A DNA stretch of 64,000 nt from Rhabdophis nuchalis (GCA_039707465.1 CM077651.1:20084519-20148518), one strand, 5' to 3'; numbered from the stretch's first letter, positions 45,720-57,605 are shown. Numbers and translations are program-made. The notes: a model not told the origin generated them from the sequence alone.

Positions 45720-45933
45720 GCTGGTATTGCTGTCTTTGGGTGTTTTCCCGTGTATATAGCATGGAATTGTTATTGCAACGTTTCGGCAAGATCTCACTTG
45801 CCATCCTCAGGCTTCGGTCTGTGATTATGAAGGCAAAGCCTGAGGATGGCAAGTGAGATCTTGCCGAAACATTGCAATAACAATTCCATTCTATATACAT
45901 GGGAAAACACCCGAAGACAGCAATACCAGCATA
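45717..45933. mobile_element. 98-bp inverted-repeat (foldback) element with hammerhead-like half motif
   Basis: Arms 45717-45814 and 45836-45933 pair over their full length with about four mismatches and no indel, around a 21-bp centre. Each arm contains CTGAGGA, then a six-pair hairpin GGCAAG/CTTGCC, then GAAAC: the CUGANGA/stem II/GAAA half of a hammerhead, but with an extra T before stem II. I could not close a stem I or place a cleavage triplet. It is bounded by (ACAT)n and, 30 bp away, (GATA)n. A Penelope-like element relic is the most plausible origin. Confidence 0.65.
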
Positions 45934-45960
45934 CCTACACCCATGAAAATCTACGAAAGC

Positions 45961-45963
<3 letters not shown>

Positions 45964-46035
<72 letters not shown>
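45964..46035. repeat. (GATA)n microsatellite
   Basis: About 18 perfect units. Confidence 0.97.
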
Positions 46036-46036
<1 letters not shown>

Positions 46037-46037
<1 letters not shown>

Positions 46038-46130
46038 TGTTTTCGAATCCCAGTGGAGTGAGAGCTAATAAGCTCGAAATAGATCTATCTTGGTCTCTCA
46101 AATTTAAATTTATTGATCAGCTCAATTTAA
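46037..46130 (+). mobile_element. Broken copy of the hammerhead-bearing element
   Basis: 'ttcgaatcccagt' (B-box end) joins directly to 'gagtgagagctaataagctc' followed by GAAATAGATCTATC and TTGGTCTC. A deletion removes about 17 bases including stem I's 5' strand and turns CTGATGA into GAGTGA. The tail with TTTATTGATCAGCTC is preserved. The ribozyme fold is therefore lost. Confidence 0.85.
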
Positions 46131-46364
46131 TAAATAAATAGATAAATAAAGTATCGTTTTCTAGCTTCAGCTTTTTATAATGAGCCTTGGCCATTTAATA
46201 TATTAGCCATAAATAATGATGCCAAATCATTATTTGAAAGTCTTGACAAAGGCATTACAAAATAAATAAAAGGAAAAGGAAGAGATTGTAATCTGTACAA
46301 TTAATTTTTTTCATAATTTTGTTTTCTTTATTTTTGTTCAACCTAAGTTGAAATTCATAGCAGT

Positions 46365-46590
46365 ATAAGCAGCAGTGGTTAGAATGCTACTTCTACTGAC
46401 TGCCAGCTGCCTGCAATTTGGAAGATCAAATCTCACCAGGCTCAACTCAGCCTTCCATCCTTCTGAGGTGAGTAAAATAAAGACCCAGATTGTTGGGGGC
46501 AATATGCTGAGTCTGTAAACTGCTTAGAGAGGCCTGTAAGAGCACTGTGAAGCAGTATATGTCTAAGCGCTTATTGCTATTATGACTATC
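46365..46590 (+). mobile_element. tRNA-derived SINE (Squam/Sauria-type)
   Basis: 'cagtggttagaatgcta' head, 'cagccttccatccttctgag', 'gattgttgggggcaatatgc' and 'agcagtatatgtctaagcgc'. It is the same family as 4756-5000, with the 5' end slightly short. Confidence 0.85.
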
Positions 46591-47217
46591 AAATGCCTGG
46601 AAATGAATGGTGTATGAGTTAATTATCCTACAAAACATTTACCTGTGCTCCAGTAAGTCTAGTTGAGCTCATTCTTCCTGCGAACCATAGCCCCAATCAC
46701 TACTGTATTTGCCACCATTGTGTATATGCAAACAAGTCTTAAGCATCTTCGACAAAATATTAATGGCAAAAGAATGTATTCACATGCAAATGCATCTACT
46801 GTTATGGATAAGACCTACTTAGAGTTAAGAAGAGGCTTAAGAGTGGACTTAGAATCCTCAATACTTCTGCTTGCTAATTCAATTTTTGAATTCTGAATGA
46901 GTAATTGCTTTCACTATTTTTGAAGAACGCTATTTGGGGACATATGCTCTCAGCACTTATATTACTATGATACTGGCATCCCTTTGCTGACGATAGACAA
47001 ACTAAATCAGATCAAGATATACTTGTGGTACATCTTCTTGTTCTTCTTTTAGAATCCGGTGCAATTTTTCAGGAGTTCTAAAGAACTAGATCACAATTTG
47101 ATAAATATTCATTTTATAAACATTTCCCAGTCAAGTTTGCTTCCAGTGAGGATACATACTGCTCTGAAAGGTCTTGTTTTTCACATAAGTCCAACTAAAT
47201 TGCCATTGCTTCACATT
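46591..47217. other. Unannotated spacer
   Basis: No recognised feature. Confidence 0.45.
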
Positions 47218-47900
47218 TAACTGTCATTTCGCGCCTGGACTACTGCAATGCTCTCTACATGGGGCTGCCCTTGAGATGCACTCGGAGGCTCCAGTTGGTG
47301 CAGAATGCGGCCGCGCGGGGGATTTTGGGAGTTTCAAAATACTCCCATGTAACACCTCTCCTGCGCGAGCTGTACTGGCTGCCGGTAGCCTTCTGGGTGC
47401 GTTTCAAGGTCTTAGTGACCATCTTTAAAGCACTCCATGGCAGTGGGCCTGGTTACTTGCAGGACCGCCTTCTACCGCATACCTCCACTCGACCTGTCCG
47501 CTCCCACAGGGAGGGCCTCCTTAGGGTGCCGTCCGCTGGACAATGCCAGCTGGCGACGCCCAGGGGAAGAGCCTTCTCTGTGGCAGGTCCCACCCTTTGG
47601 AATGACCTCCTCCCAGACCTCCGGACTATCACCGATCTTCGCCTCTTCCGTCGGACTTTAAAAACCTATTTTTTTCGTATGGCCAGCCTGGCAATAACTG
47701 CTAACCATGTTTTATTAGATTTGGGTTTTAAATTAAATGTCTCTTTTTAGCATGGGTTAAATTGTTTAATAATAGTTTTAAATTTTGTAGAATTTGTACT
47801 ATTTGTATTGTGGGTTTTTAAGTCCCTGTGCGCCGCCCTGAGTCCCTCTTTTGGGAGATAGGGCGGGATAAAAATGTAATAAATATAAATATATATATAA
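47218..47900 (+). mobile_element. L2-type LINE, 3' fragment with long open C-terminus
   Basis: From 'RLDYCNALYMGLP' the frame is open to 47750 (163 codons from 47259) with LQLVQNAAARG, LLRELYWLPVA, FKALHGSGPGYL and LFRRTLKTYFF: the L2-clade RT C-terminal region. The 3' UTR ends in the hairpin 'cgccctgagtccctc'/'gagatagggcggg' and an (ATAA/ATAT)n tail. It is 5'-truncated. Confidence 0.88.
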
Positions 47901-48395
47901 ATATATATTAACTGAAGTGAGGTTGGTATGTTGTGTTCTGACTCAACAGAATTTAAAATCTAAAGCAATTCAAACACATTTTCTTTTATCTGAGCAGAAG
48001 TGAACAGATCTAATCTGATTTATCATAACGGAACACCATTGCATAGAAATGGCATTGTCATGGTAGATTTGTTTGAAAAGATGGAGGGTGGAAGGGAGAA
48101 TTTGAAAAACTGTTTGGACTTGCTCACAGACAATACCTTAATGAGAAAGGTGATATTAGATTTCACAACTGACAATGTCTCCTCAGTTCAAAGTGCTGTA
48201 CTCAAATTACTAAAGGTTTCAATATTTTGGAAGAGTGGCAATGGCGAGATGTATCAAGGAAATCCAGGAAAGTTCTCAGACAAATTTGATTGAGAATTTG
48301 GAATATCTGTGTGAGTTAATGAGTTATTTTATCAATACCTTGGTTTTGCTCTGAAAGTTGTAAAAATATTCTTGCTACAAAATGTGAATGTACTA
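47901..48395. other. Unannotated spacer with a 97-codon frame
   Basis: The plus frame at 48000-48293 has normal amino-acid composition, but no recognised family. Nothing else was seen. Confidence 0.35.
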
Positions 48396-49408
<1,013 letters not shown>

Positions 49409-49575
49409 TAACAAACAAGTCAATATGCATGCATTTATATTTTATTTAGTGACAATGAAATAAAACATTTGAATTGTGTTATTGATAGGTTTGCCATCTT
49501 ATACCACATTCTTATTAAATTACCCCAAGATTTTCATATGTTCAGAGGAAGGTTGTTATTATCAGTGCGTGTAAC

Positions 49576-50544
49576 ATGGATAATTGTGCAGGTAATATTA
49601 TCAACACTGCTGTCAAGCAAAACCAAACAATTAACAGTGGGTGCCATACCATGTACATGAACCATACAAGTGGCAAAGAAATAGGGGCAAAGAGAACCAT
49701 AGTCAGGCATAACACAGGTTTCGTAGACAGAAAACACAGGGTCAATCAAAATGGACTCAAACGTCTATACACCAATGCACAGAGTATGAGGAATAAACAG
49801 GGTGAATTAGAAATTCAAGTAAATGAGGGCAGATATGATATTGTTGCCATTACAGAAACTTGGTGGGATGAAACCCACAAATGGAACATACAGCTAGAAG
49901 GATTTAAATTATTTAAAAGAAATAGACCAAATAAAAGAGGAGGTGGAGTTGCACTATATATAAGAAATAATTACATCTCTACAGAAATAGAGCACAACAA
50001 TGATGAGAACTATCTTGAATGTATTTGGGTCACTATTAAAGGTTGGGGGGGGGGGAATGATATTGTCATAGGTCTATACTACAGGCCACCCAACCAAGCA
50101 GAGGAAGTGGATGTACTTTTTGCTAACCAGCTAACTAAGGTATGTAGGAAGCACACTGCAATAGTAATGGGAGATTTTAACTACCCTGACATCAATTGGG
50201 AAACAAACTCTGCACCAAGTGGAAGATCCAACAGGTTCCTAACAAATCTAGCAGACAACTTTGTTTCCCAAAAGGTAGAGAAGGGAACAAGGGGATCAGC
50301 AATATTGGACTTAATTCTCACTAACAGAGAGGAAATGATAGAAGGTGTAGAAGCTACAGGAACTTTGGGGGCAAGCGCTCATGAAATACTGGAATTCAAC
50401 ATTATGCAAACAAAAGTAGTTGAACAAAGTCAAACTAGAGTCTTAGACTTCAAGAGAGCTAATTTCAATAAACTCAGAGAGAGCTTGGGAAGGATTCCAT
50501 GGATGAGAATCCTCAAGGGGAAAACAACTCAAGAAGCTTGGTAA
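49576..50544 (+). pseudogene. CR1 ORF2, apurinic-type endonuclease part
   Basis: 322 codons. Endonuclease landmarks in order: LYTNAQSMRNK (residues about 64-74), DIVAITETWW, GGGVALYIRN, VIGLYYRPP, VMGDFNYPDINWE (about 200-212) and AILDLILTNR. The final motif reads SAHEILEF where the family has S-D-H: the catalytic aspartate is replaced by alanine, by one substitution (GCT). A G-run of 13 (50043-50055) lies inside the coding sequence without breaking the frame. Translation ends at TAA 50542-50544, in frame with the downstream RT segment, so one nonsense change separates them. In an active element this domain nicks the target DNA. The true start codon is not determined; the sequence upstream of residue 60 is not conserved enough for me to judge. 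Confidence 0.85.
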
Positions 50545-50547
50545 ATT

Positions 50548-51651
50548 TTGAAAAATGAGATTATAAAAGCCCAGTCCAGCGCAATACCAATGAAGAAGAA
50601 AAATAACAGTTCCCAAAAGAAGCCAGCATGGCTGCATAAAGAACTCTCTGACAAATTGAAAGACAAAAAGGATAAATATAAAAAGTGGAAAAAGGGGGAC
50701 ATAACCAAGGCAAAATATCAGCAAATAGCCCGAGCCTGTAAAGATGAAGTGAGGAAAGCTAAGGCTCACAATGAAGAAAGGCTTGCCAAAAAAGTAAAAA
50801 ATAACAAAAAAAGCTTCTTCCAACATGTTAAAAATAAGAAAAAAGTTAAGGAAACAATTGGTCCACTGCTGGGAGAAAATGGCAAGAAGATGATAAGCAA
50901 CAGGGAGAAAGCAGAACTATTTAACTCTTTTTTTGCATCTGTCTTTACACAAAGGGATAAAACAGTCCAATCAATCAAAAACAGCACCACAAATATCAGA
51001 TTAGGAACACAAGTTGAAATAGGGAAGAAAATGGTAAGTGAGCACCTGTCTGCCCTGGACGAGTTCAAATCACCAGGACCGGATGGATTACACCCCAGGG
51101 TTCTGAAGGAACTGGCAGACGAGATCTCAGAACCACTGAACTATATCTTTCAGAGATCCTGGAGCACCGGGGAACTGCCAGAAGACTGGAAAAGAGCAGA
51201 TGTGGTTCCCATCTTCAAAAAAGGAAAAAAAACAGATCCAGGAAACTATAGACCCATCAGCCTGACCTCAATACCAGGAAAGATTCTGGAAAAGATAATT
51301 AAACAACAAATAAGTGAACACCTAGAAGCAAACAAAGTAATAGCCAAAAGCCAACATGGGTTTGTCAAAAACAGATCATGCCAGACGAATCTAATTGCAT
51401 TCTTTGACAAAGTAACAAAATCAGTGGACCAGAGGAATGCTGTTGATATAATTTACCTGGACTTCAGTAAGGCGTTTGATAAAGTAGACCATAACTTACT
51501 ATTAGATAAAGTAGAAAATTGTGGGTTAGACAGCAGCACCACCAAATGGATTCGTAACTGGCTGACCAACCGCACTCAACGTGTAGTCCTCAATGGAACT
51601 GCATCTACATGGAGGAAGTATGCAGTGGAGTCCCCCAAGGCTCTGTTTTAG
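50548..51651 (+). pseudogene. CR1 ORF2, reverse transcriptase N-terminal and palm part
   Basis: The frame continues directly after the stop with a Lys-rich linker, then RT blocks: KSPGPDGLHPRVL (about residue 175), the FKKGKKTDPGNYRPISLT motif, LEKIIKQQI, KSQHGFVKNRSC, and DIIYLDFSKAFDKVDH, which holds the first catalytic Asp. It ends NWLTNRTQRVVLNGTASTW, then runs out of frame at about 51610 because one A is missing from an AAGG stretch. The sister copy at 34101-35203 has that A, so the deletion is private to this copy. Confidence 0.92.
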
Positions 51652-52520
51652 GCCCAGTACTCTTTAACATCTTCATCAACGATTTGGATGAGGGGATAAA
51701 TGGGGAACTCATCAAATTCGCAGACGACACCAAGCTGGCAGGAATAGCCAACACTCCAGAAGATAGGCTTAAGATACAGAAGGATCTAGACAAACTTGAA
51801 CATTGGGCACTGTCTAATAAAATGAAATTCAATTGTGAAAAAAGTAAGGTCCTACATATAGGCAAGAAAAACCAAATGCACAAGTACAGTATAGGTGGTA
51901 CCTTGCTCAATAGTAGCAACTGTGAGAGGGATCTCGGAATCCTAGTGGACAACCATTTAAATATGAGCCAGCAGTGTGCAGCAGCTGCCAAAAAAGCCAA
52001 CACAGTTCTAGGCTGCATCAACAGAGGGATAGAATCTAGATCGCGTGAAGTGTTAATGCCACTGTATAGTGCCTTGGTAAGGCCACACTTGGAATACTGC
52101 ATACAGTTTTGGTCGCCACGATGTAGAAAAGACGTGGAGACTCTGGAAAGAGTGCAAAGAAGAGCAACCAAGATGATTAGAGGACTGGAGACTAAGACAT
52201 ATGAAGAACGGCTGCAGGAGCTGGGTATGTCTAGTTTGATGAAGAGAAGGACCAGGGGAGACACGATAGCAGTGTTCCGATATCTCAGAGGGTGCCACAA
52301 AGAAGAGGGAGTCAAACTTTTCTCCAAGGCACCTGGGGGCAGGACAAGGAGCAATGGGTGGAAACTAACCAAGGAGAGAAGCAACTTAGAACTAAGGAGA
52401 AATTTCCTAACAGTAAGAACAATTAACCTCTGGAACAGCTTGCCTCCAGCAGTTGTGAATGCCCCAACCCTGGAAGTCTTTAAAAAGATGTTAGACAGCC
52501 ATTTGTCTGAAATGGTATAA
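51609..52520 (+). pseudogene. CR1 ORF2, RT catalytic FADD to C-terminus
   Basis: After the one-base deletion the frame resumes with CSGVPQGSVLGPVLF and the catalytic FADDTKLAG, then the thumb and C-terminal region (SREVLMPLYSALVRPHLEYC, ERVQRRATKMIRG, RRNFLTVRTINLWNSLPP). It stops at 52518-52520 at the normal CR1 position. Apart from the frameshift, the RT appears intact. The ATG at 51609 is internal and not a real start. Confidence 0.93.
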
Positions 52521-52640
52521 GGTTCCTGCCCATGCAGGGGGTTGGACTAGAAGACCTACAAGGTCCCTTCCAACTCTGCTATTGTATTGTATTGTATTGT
52601 ATTGTATTGTATTGTATTGTATTGTATTATTGTATTATGC

Positions 52641-53805
52641 TGTATATGCATAGTGTAAGGTACATTATGCCTTATGTAAGAAATTCAATGTCTATGATAG
52701 ATTAGGTGTGAAGTAACCTTTTAGAAAATCCCATTGAATATATGTATGGAAGTTAATAATGTGCCCCTTGAGATATAAAAGCTGGAATGCCTATCATTTT
52801 TACTTTCCTTCAGCTCTGTGACCACATGCAGCTTTCAAGTTAACAATGTGGACTTCAGGCAAATGTCAAAATCTCCATGCAAGAGATTAGCTTTGATCCT
52901 GAGTAATAGTTATCTTTACTTGCTAAAAGAGAGAGTAAAAAGCGTCAGTAAAAAAAAAAAAAAAGAGATGGACAGGAATCTGAGAAGGAATGGAAATATA
53001 TAGATTTGTATTCTACCCCAGCTTCTGGCTTCAGTTCTATCCAACAAATACTTCCCAACAGACAAATCCTGAAGATACACCTTGCACCTCAACCAACAAA
53101 GCAAAGCAAAATAAAAAAAGTTGTACATGGAGGTTTAGGACTAGAAAGTTGATGTCACAGATATGGTGGATCAGTTTTATGATGGCATGAAGGTTTTACA
53201 AAATCTGGGTGATTCTTACAAAACTTCTAAACTCCAGTCAAGTGTAAAAAATATTATAAACCTGTGGACATTGACTTTTTTTTTAAGTGTGAATTTTAAC
53301 TGTAATAAAGAATGAACAATTATTTGAGCTGAGGATGGTCTTATTGTAGGATTTCATTATAACCTGTAGCACATTGTTTGGTTTCAAATAATGGTGTAGA
53401 TTGGAAGAATCTTCTTTGTTTAAAAAAATGAAAATAATTTGAAATTGTTATTGATTGTTTCTTCAAAGTGAAAATTAAATCTCAGCAAGAGTTGGCTGTT
53501 TATGATGTTCTCAGCAGCCCCAGAGCCAAACAAGGTTTCTGTAAAGTGTTTACAAAGAATGTACTAGAAGAACAAAATCAAGTTTTGATAGATTGTGAAC
53601 AAAGGAAAAGAGAATAATGGTGATGCAAACCCTGTCCTTGCAATTTAAAATACTTCACAGTTTTTTTAAATGTGTCTGTCTGTTCTTTTATCTAACCCAC
53701 CTTTGGCATAGGCAAGATGTAAATATTTCCAATTGTTTTATTCTGATTTATGTTCCAGTTCCATCACCTTCATTTTCCTTTATGCTTTTCTACATTCCTT
53801 TCAAG
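52641..53805. other. Unannotated spacer
   Basis: No gene or repeat recognised; an A-run is at 52950-52963. Confidence 0.45.
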
Positions 53806-54118
53806 GTCAGAACTGAAGTCATCTGGGAAAACCCAAATCGGAACGGTTCCAGGTTTTCCCCACCCAAATTAAAGTGCAAGTCTCTGCCCAGCATCCACAT
53901 GTCCATCATATGGTCCAATCAAGCACCATCCCAACTGGAGACACCTCCTAGTCATGCCCTTCCAGGTACAGGGCAAGGTGTCCTTGATTCTCTGAGAAAG
54001 GAATGTTTGTTTGACTATATATCTCCCATATTCCATATTATCCCCTTCCCATTTTCTCATCACATTGAATGTGGCAGACTGCAAGGCCCAATGCAAAAGA
54101 TGGCTTCCAGGCCTGACA
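53806..54118 (-). mobile_element. LTR fragment, TGTCAG..CTGACA family
   Basis: It shares 'catctgggaaaacc', 'ggttttccccaccca', 'tggtccaatc' and 'gatggcttccaggcctgaca' with the LTRs at 42766-43183 (reverse) and 56941-57330. The U3 start (CTGACA on plus) is present at 54118; the other end is truncated. Confidence 0.78.
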
Positions 54119-55322
54119 CTGGTTGCTTTTTGAAAAAGCAACTTTGGGACAACCATGATCTGGGACAACCATGACTGAGGCTCTCTATAAACAATCCTTC
54201 CAAGTTCAGCACTATTAGCAACATGATGAGCTTTTAATGGAAGCTCTGGAGGAAGGAAGGAATGAAACTGCATGGTGTTCTCATGTATATCTTTGGAAAA
54301 AGGACTGGAAACCTGTGATATGAACAATAGTTCTTCCTCCAACAGCTATTGTTGATGACATCTGAGAAACGTTTGCTTAACACTAGATAAGAGTCTCCAG
54401 ATACTTCTTTTTTGCATTAGGAAATAACATGCAATACCGAAAATTATAACATAAGCGTTGTATGACATAGCTTACTATAATTACATGTCAACCTGTCTCC
54501 TTGAATTGAGACATCTAAAAACATGCAGATTCTTTGCTAAAGTTATAACCTCATTGCTCATTTACGCTTACTGCTCATTGATGAGGAATCAATGATGTAA
54601 AAAAGGTGAACTAAATGTGTTTATTAAAAACAGTTTGGATCTAACTCTGTCATGGAATGTAAGAGAACACATCAATACTATCCATATCTACTTGTTGCAT
54701 TGCCTGGAACCAATTAAGGGCAAATACTCAGATATCACTCTATTAGAATCCAACATTTTCTAACTTTTTTTCCCACATCCACAAGCACCACAAAGTGTCC
54801 TTTTTTTGTTGTTCACATTTCCAACATGAATTTGGAATGTCTTTATGTATTCCAGACAATTTCTCTGGTAACAAATACCAATGGTATATTTTCTCCTGTG
54901 CTTCCATTATTCCCATGCAAAAACCCACAACTGTCACTGTTCCTTATTTGGTCATCAAAGGAGGATTTATTTGGTCACCTTCAGATTCGTTTGGATACCT
55001 CTATCTAATTATGTTTAGATTATGGAATCATCCTCCAAAATACAAGAAAGCAATCATTTATGAGGTTTTTCAAATCCCTAAAGTTTTGAAAGACTTTGAA
55101 ACATAATTTTAGCTTAATTTTATTGTTCCTTTAGTATTTCTATTGTTTTCTGCTGTTATTATAAGTCACTATTAGAGCACAATATATAGATTTCTAATAA
55201 TTAAACTTGGTATTAAATTTACTAAAAGTCATTGTTCTTGGCTTCAGTGGTGGTACTATTGTTTTTTGCAAACATTTTCAAAGAGTCTACAATTGTAACC
55301 AGGTTTTAACTTACTACAAATA
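54119..55322. other. Unannotated spacer with a 103-codon frame
   Basis: The plus frame 54795-55106 is not obviously low-complexity, but I recognise no family. Nothing else was seen. Confidence 0.35.
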
Positions 55323-55324
55323 TA

Positions 55325-55679
55325 CAGTGGTACCTCGGTTCACGAACGCCTCTGTTCACGACCAATTCGGTTTACGAACAGAAATTTTCCTCAAAATGTG
55401 CTCCGGTTCACGAACTCTGCTTCGGTTCACAAACAGGAACCGCGGCCATTTTTAATGTATTCCTGGCTGTCACATGGTTGTGACTTCCTGTAGGAAGATC
55501 GTAGAGAGAAGAAAATACAGAAAAAAGCCCCAGCACGCACACTGTGAGTACTTTCAGTGACTTTTTTTTAATTTTTGTTATGCTTTTAGCATATGGAAAA
55601 CTGTGCCTCGGTTCACGAACAATTCGGTTCGCGACCAGAGTCAGTTCACGAATTAAGTTCGTGAACCGAGGTACCACTG
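55325..55679. mobile_element. Complete Tigger-like (Tc1/mariner) MITE with TA duplication
   Basis: Terminal inverted repeats of at least 23 bp, CAGTGGTACCTCGGTTCACG plus AAC and its complement, flanked by TA (55323-55324 and 55680-55681). Near both ends the 'ggttcacgaac' module recurs several times in both directions. 355 bp, non-coding; the 80-90 codon frames on both strands mirror each other. Confidence 0.92.
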
Positions 55680-55739
55680 TAAATACATTTTTGAAAATTT
55701 CTACTTACTTTTTGGATTTCTCCTTATCTCTACAAGGGA

Positions 55740-55800
55740 ATGATAACTTCCTTCCTCCTCCCTCCCTCCCTCCCTCTGTCCCTCCCTTGTTGCCTCCCTG
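55740..55800. repeat. Pyrimidine-rich (CCCT)n patch
   Basis: Irregular CCTT/CCCT units. Confidence 0.85.
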
Positions 55801-55863
55801 TGGTTGAAATAAATACAGTGTGGATAATTTGTGTGGCAATACCACGAGACAGAAGAGTAGAAG

Positions 55864-56263
55864 CAGGAGTGAAATGCTACCAGTTTGGACCAGTTCACCG
55901 AACCAGTAGTAAAAAGGTTACTGGTTTCCCCGAACTGGTAGTAAAAAAAATGCTACTGGTTTGGACGAACTGTTATTTCTGAAGATTAGCTATGATTTAT
56001 ATCAGCTAGAATCATCGGATTTCCTGCTTTCTAGCTAATCTAAATCGTGGCACAGTGGATTCCCTCCCCTCCCCCCCCCCCCCCCCCCGTTCTACTTACC
56101 TTTTCAGGCACACTCAGTAGCAGGCTCTGCCCACCTGCCTGGACGTCATCACGTCCCATTTTTTATATCTGCGCATGTGCGGAAGGTCCCGCACATGTGT
56201 GGAGGTGCACATGCATGCTCACATTTGTGAACTAGAAGCAAAGGTAAGTTGATTTCACCCCTG
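55864..56263. mobile_element. hAT-type MITE, long form (400 bp)
   Basis: Ends CAGGAGTGAAATGCTACC and GGTAAGTTGATTTCACCCCTG. Flanks AGTAGAAG and AGGACAAG match at 6 of 8. The left half holds three tandem 'actggt..gaactggtagtaaaaa' modules; the right half has the GC-rich 'tctgcgcatgtgcggaagg' block shared with 11436-11628. A C-run is at about 56068-56089. Confidence 0.82.
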
Positions 56264-56271
56264 AGGACAAG

Positions 56272-56935
56272 ACAATGATTTTGAGAAAATCATAAAGTAT
56301 CAAATCTAAAAAAATCAAAATTAATAGGTTACATAAGCAGTCTGTGGTAGTCCCAGTGGTTATCAGAACAGTTAGTGCCAAAACTGCACACATTGACAAA
56401 ATTTCCACCTGCCAATTACAAAAGGTTGAACTTCTGGCACTGCTCTCATCTTCCTCAGAATAGACAACCCCTCAAACCATGTCAAGATAGGCAATTATTA
56501 CTGTATTTTCAATGTAAAACATGTATGCTGCAGGTAAATCATTTCAGGGGAATTCTTTCTCTGAAAAGCAGAATATAAATAGCTGTGATAAATAAAGGAT
56601 AAATACAATAAATACACCAGTGTGGATATAGATTGTATATATTCACAAGAATGTATGATACTAACCAGCTAGAAAAAGCCTAAACTTTAGCATGAGGTAT
56701 ATAAAAATAGCACATAGAAGTTCTACTAACTTAACACATCTGAATTTTATATCGACAAATGTATTTTCATTGATTTTATTACTGGAGCCCATATAGAAAT
56801 ATGGAAATATAGAAAGGTGAAATTCTATGTCTCCCTCTCATGGATACCTGGATTTTTGCAACTCAGATATAGTAGCCTTTAGTTCATTATTCTCCTAATA
56901 TTTACCAATTTACATATTTGAAAGTCTTCTGTATG
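56272..56935. other. Unannotated spacer
   Basis: No recognised feature. Confidence 0.45.
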
Positions 56936-56940
56936 CTCTT

Positions 56941-57330
56941 TGTCAAGGTTCCAAGTAACACCTCCAATGAAAGAAGACCCCAAGGCATGAAGTTCCTCAA
57001 AGTTCCATTTTTTTAGAGATGTCATATTGGCACATCTGGGAAAACCTGAATCTGAGAGTTCCGGGTTTTCCCCATCCAAAAGAAAATCAAAGATCCATCC
57101 CCTGCAACCACAAGTCCATCACATGGTCCAATCAATTCACCATCCCAACTGGAGACAACCCCCAGTCAACCCCATCCAATTGCAGGCCGAATGCCCTTGA
57201 CTCCCAGAGAAAGAAATGTTGTTATGGCTAATCCTCCATTACTCCTTATAATTCACCCCTCTCATTTTCCCAGGCATTAAATGTGGCAGCCCTGAAGCTC
57301 CAAAGGAAAAGATAGCTTCCAGGGCTGGTA
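56941..57330 (-). mobile_element. Solo LTR with 5-bp TSD, TGTCAG..CTGACA family
   Basis: Plus-strand ends are TGTCAAGG and a decayed CTGGTA (for CTGACA). Flanks are CTCTT (56936-56940) and CTCTT (57331-57335), a perfect 5-bp duplication. It aligns end to end, reversed, with 42766-43183, and is older by its divergence. Confidence 0.88.
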
Positions 57331-57335
57331 CTCTT

Positions 57336-57536
57336 CTTTGAATTAAGCAAGCTCCTCCTAACTTACATTAAATATTTCTTGCAAAAAATCAGAATATCAC
57401 AGTTAATTTTCCCCATGCCACCTTTGTGACATGAATTACAGTTTTTCCCTTGTGCCAGCTGTAGACAAATTGCTCTTATCCTTCTCATCTTTCCTTTTTC
57501 GTATCTTATGATTATATTATTTTGTTGTTTGTATGT
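57336..57536. other. Unannotated spacer
   Basis: Short stretch, nothing recognised. Confidence 0.4.
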
Positions 57537-57605
57537 ATGCTGAGAACTAACACACTGGAGACAAATTCCTTGTGTATCCAATCACACTTGGTCAATAAAG
57601 AATAT
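57537..57605 (+). mobile_element. Retroelement 3' end ('caatcacacttggtcaataaag')
   Basis: 'gacaaattccttgtgtatcc' followed by the AATAAA-containing end matches the reversed copy at 24007-24055. Here it lacks a long pentamer tail. Confidence 0.55.

Larger units (their letters stand above)
49545..52640 (+). mobile_element. Near-complete young CR1 LINE
   Basis: One ORF2-type unit (endonuclease, reverse transcriptase, C-terminal domain) followed by the short 3' UTR ('ggttggactagaagacctac') and a (TATTG)n tail at 52579-52626. The 5' boundary is uncertain and no ORF1 was found. Two point lesions break the frame: a TAA stop and a one-base deletion. Close relatives in the window are 34101-35203 and 58965-59350, so this is a recently active subfamily. 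Confidence 0.93.

Noticed and set aside
45836..45933. A complete hammerhead in the second foldback
   Set aside because: No stem I partner and no clear cleavage triplet could be placed, and an extra T precedes stem II. Reported only as a half motif.
48000..48293. 97-codon frame as a possible exon; likewise 54795-55106 and 32943-33236
   Set aside because: No family resemblance, no splice-site pattern that I could defend, and such lengths arise by chance in AT-rich DNA of this size.
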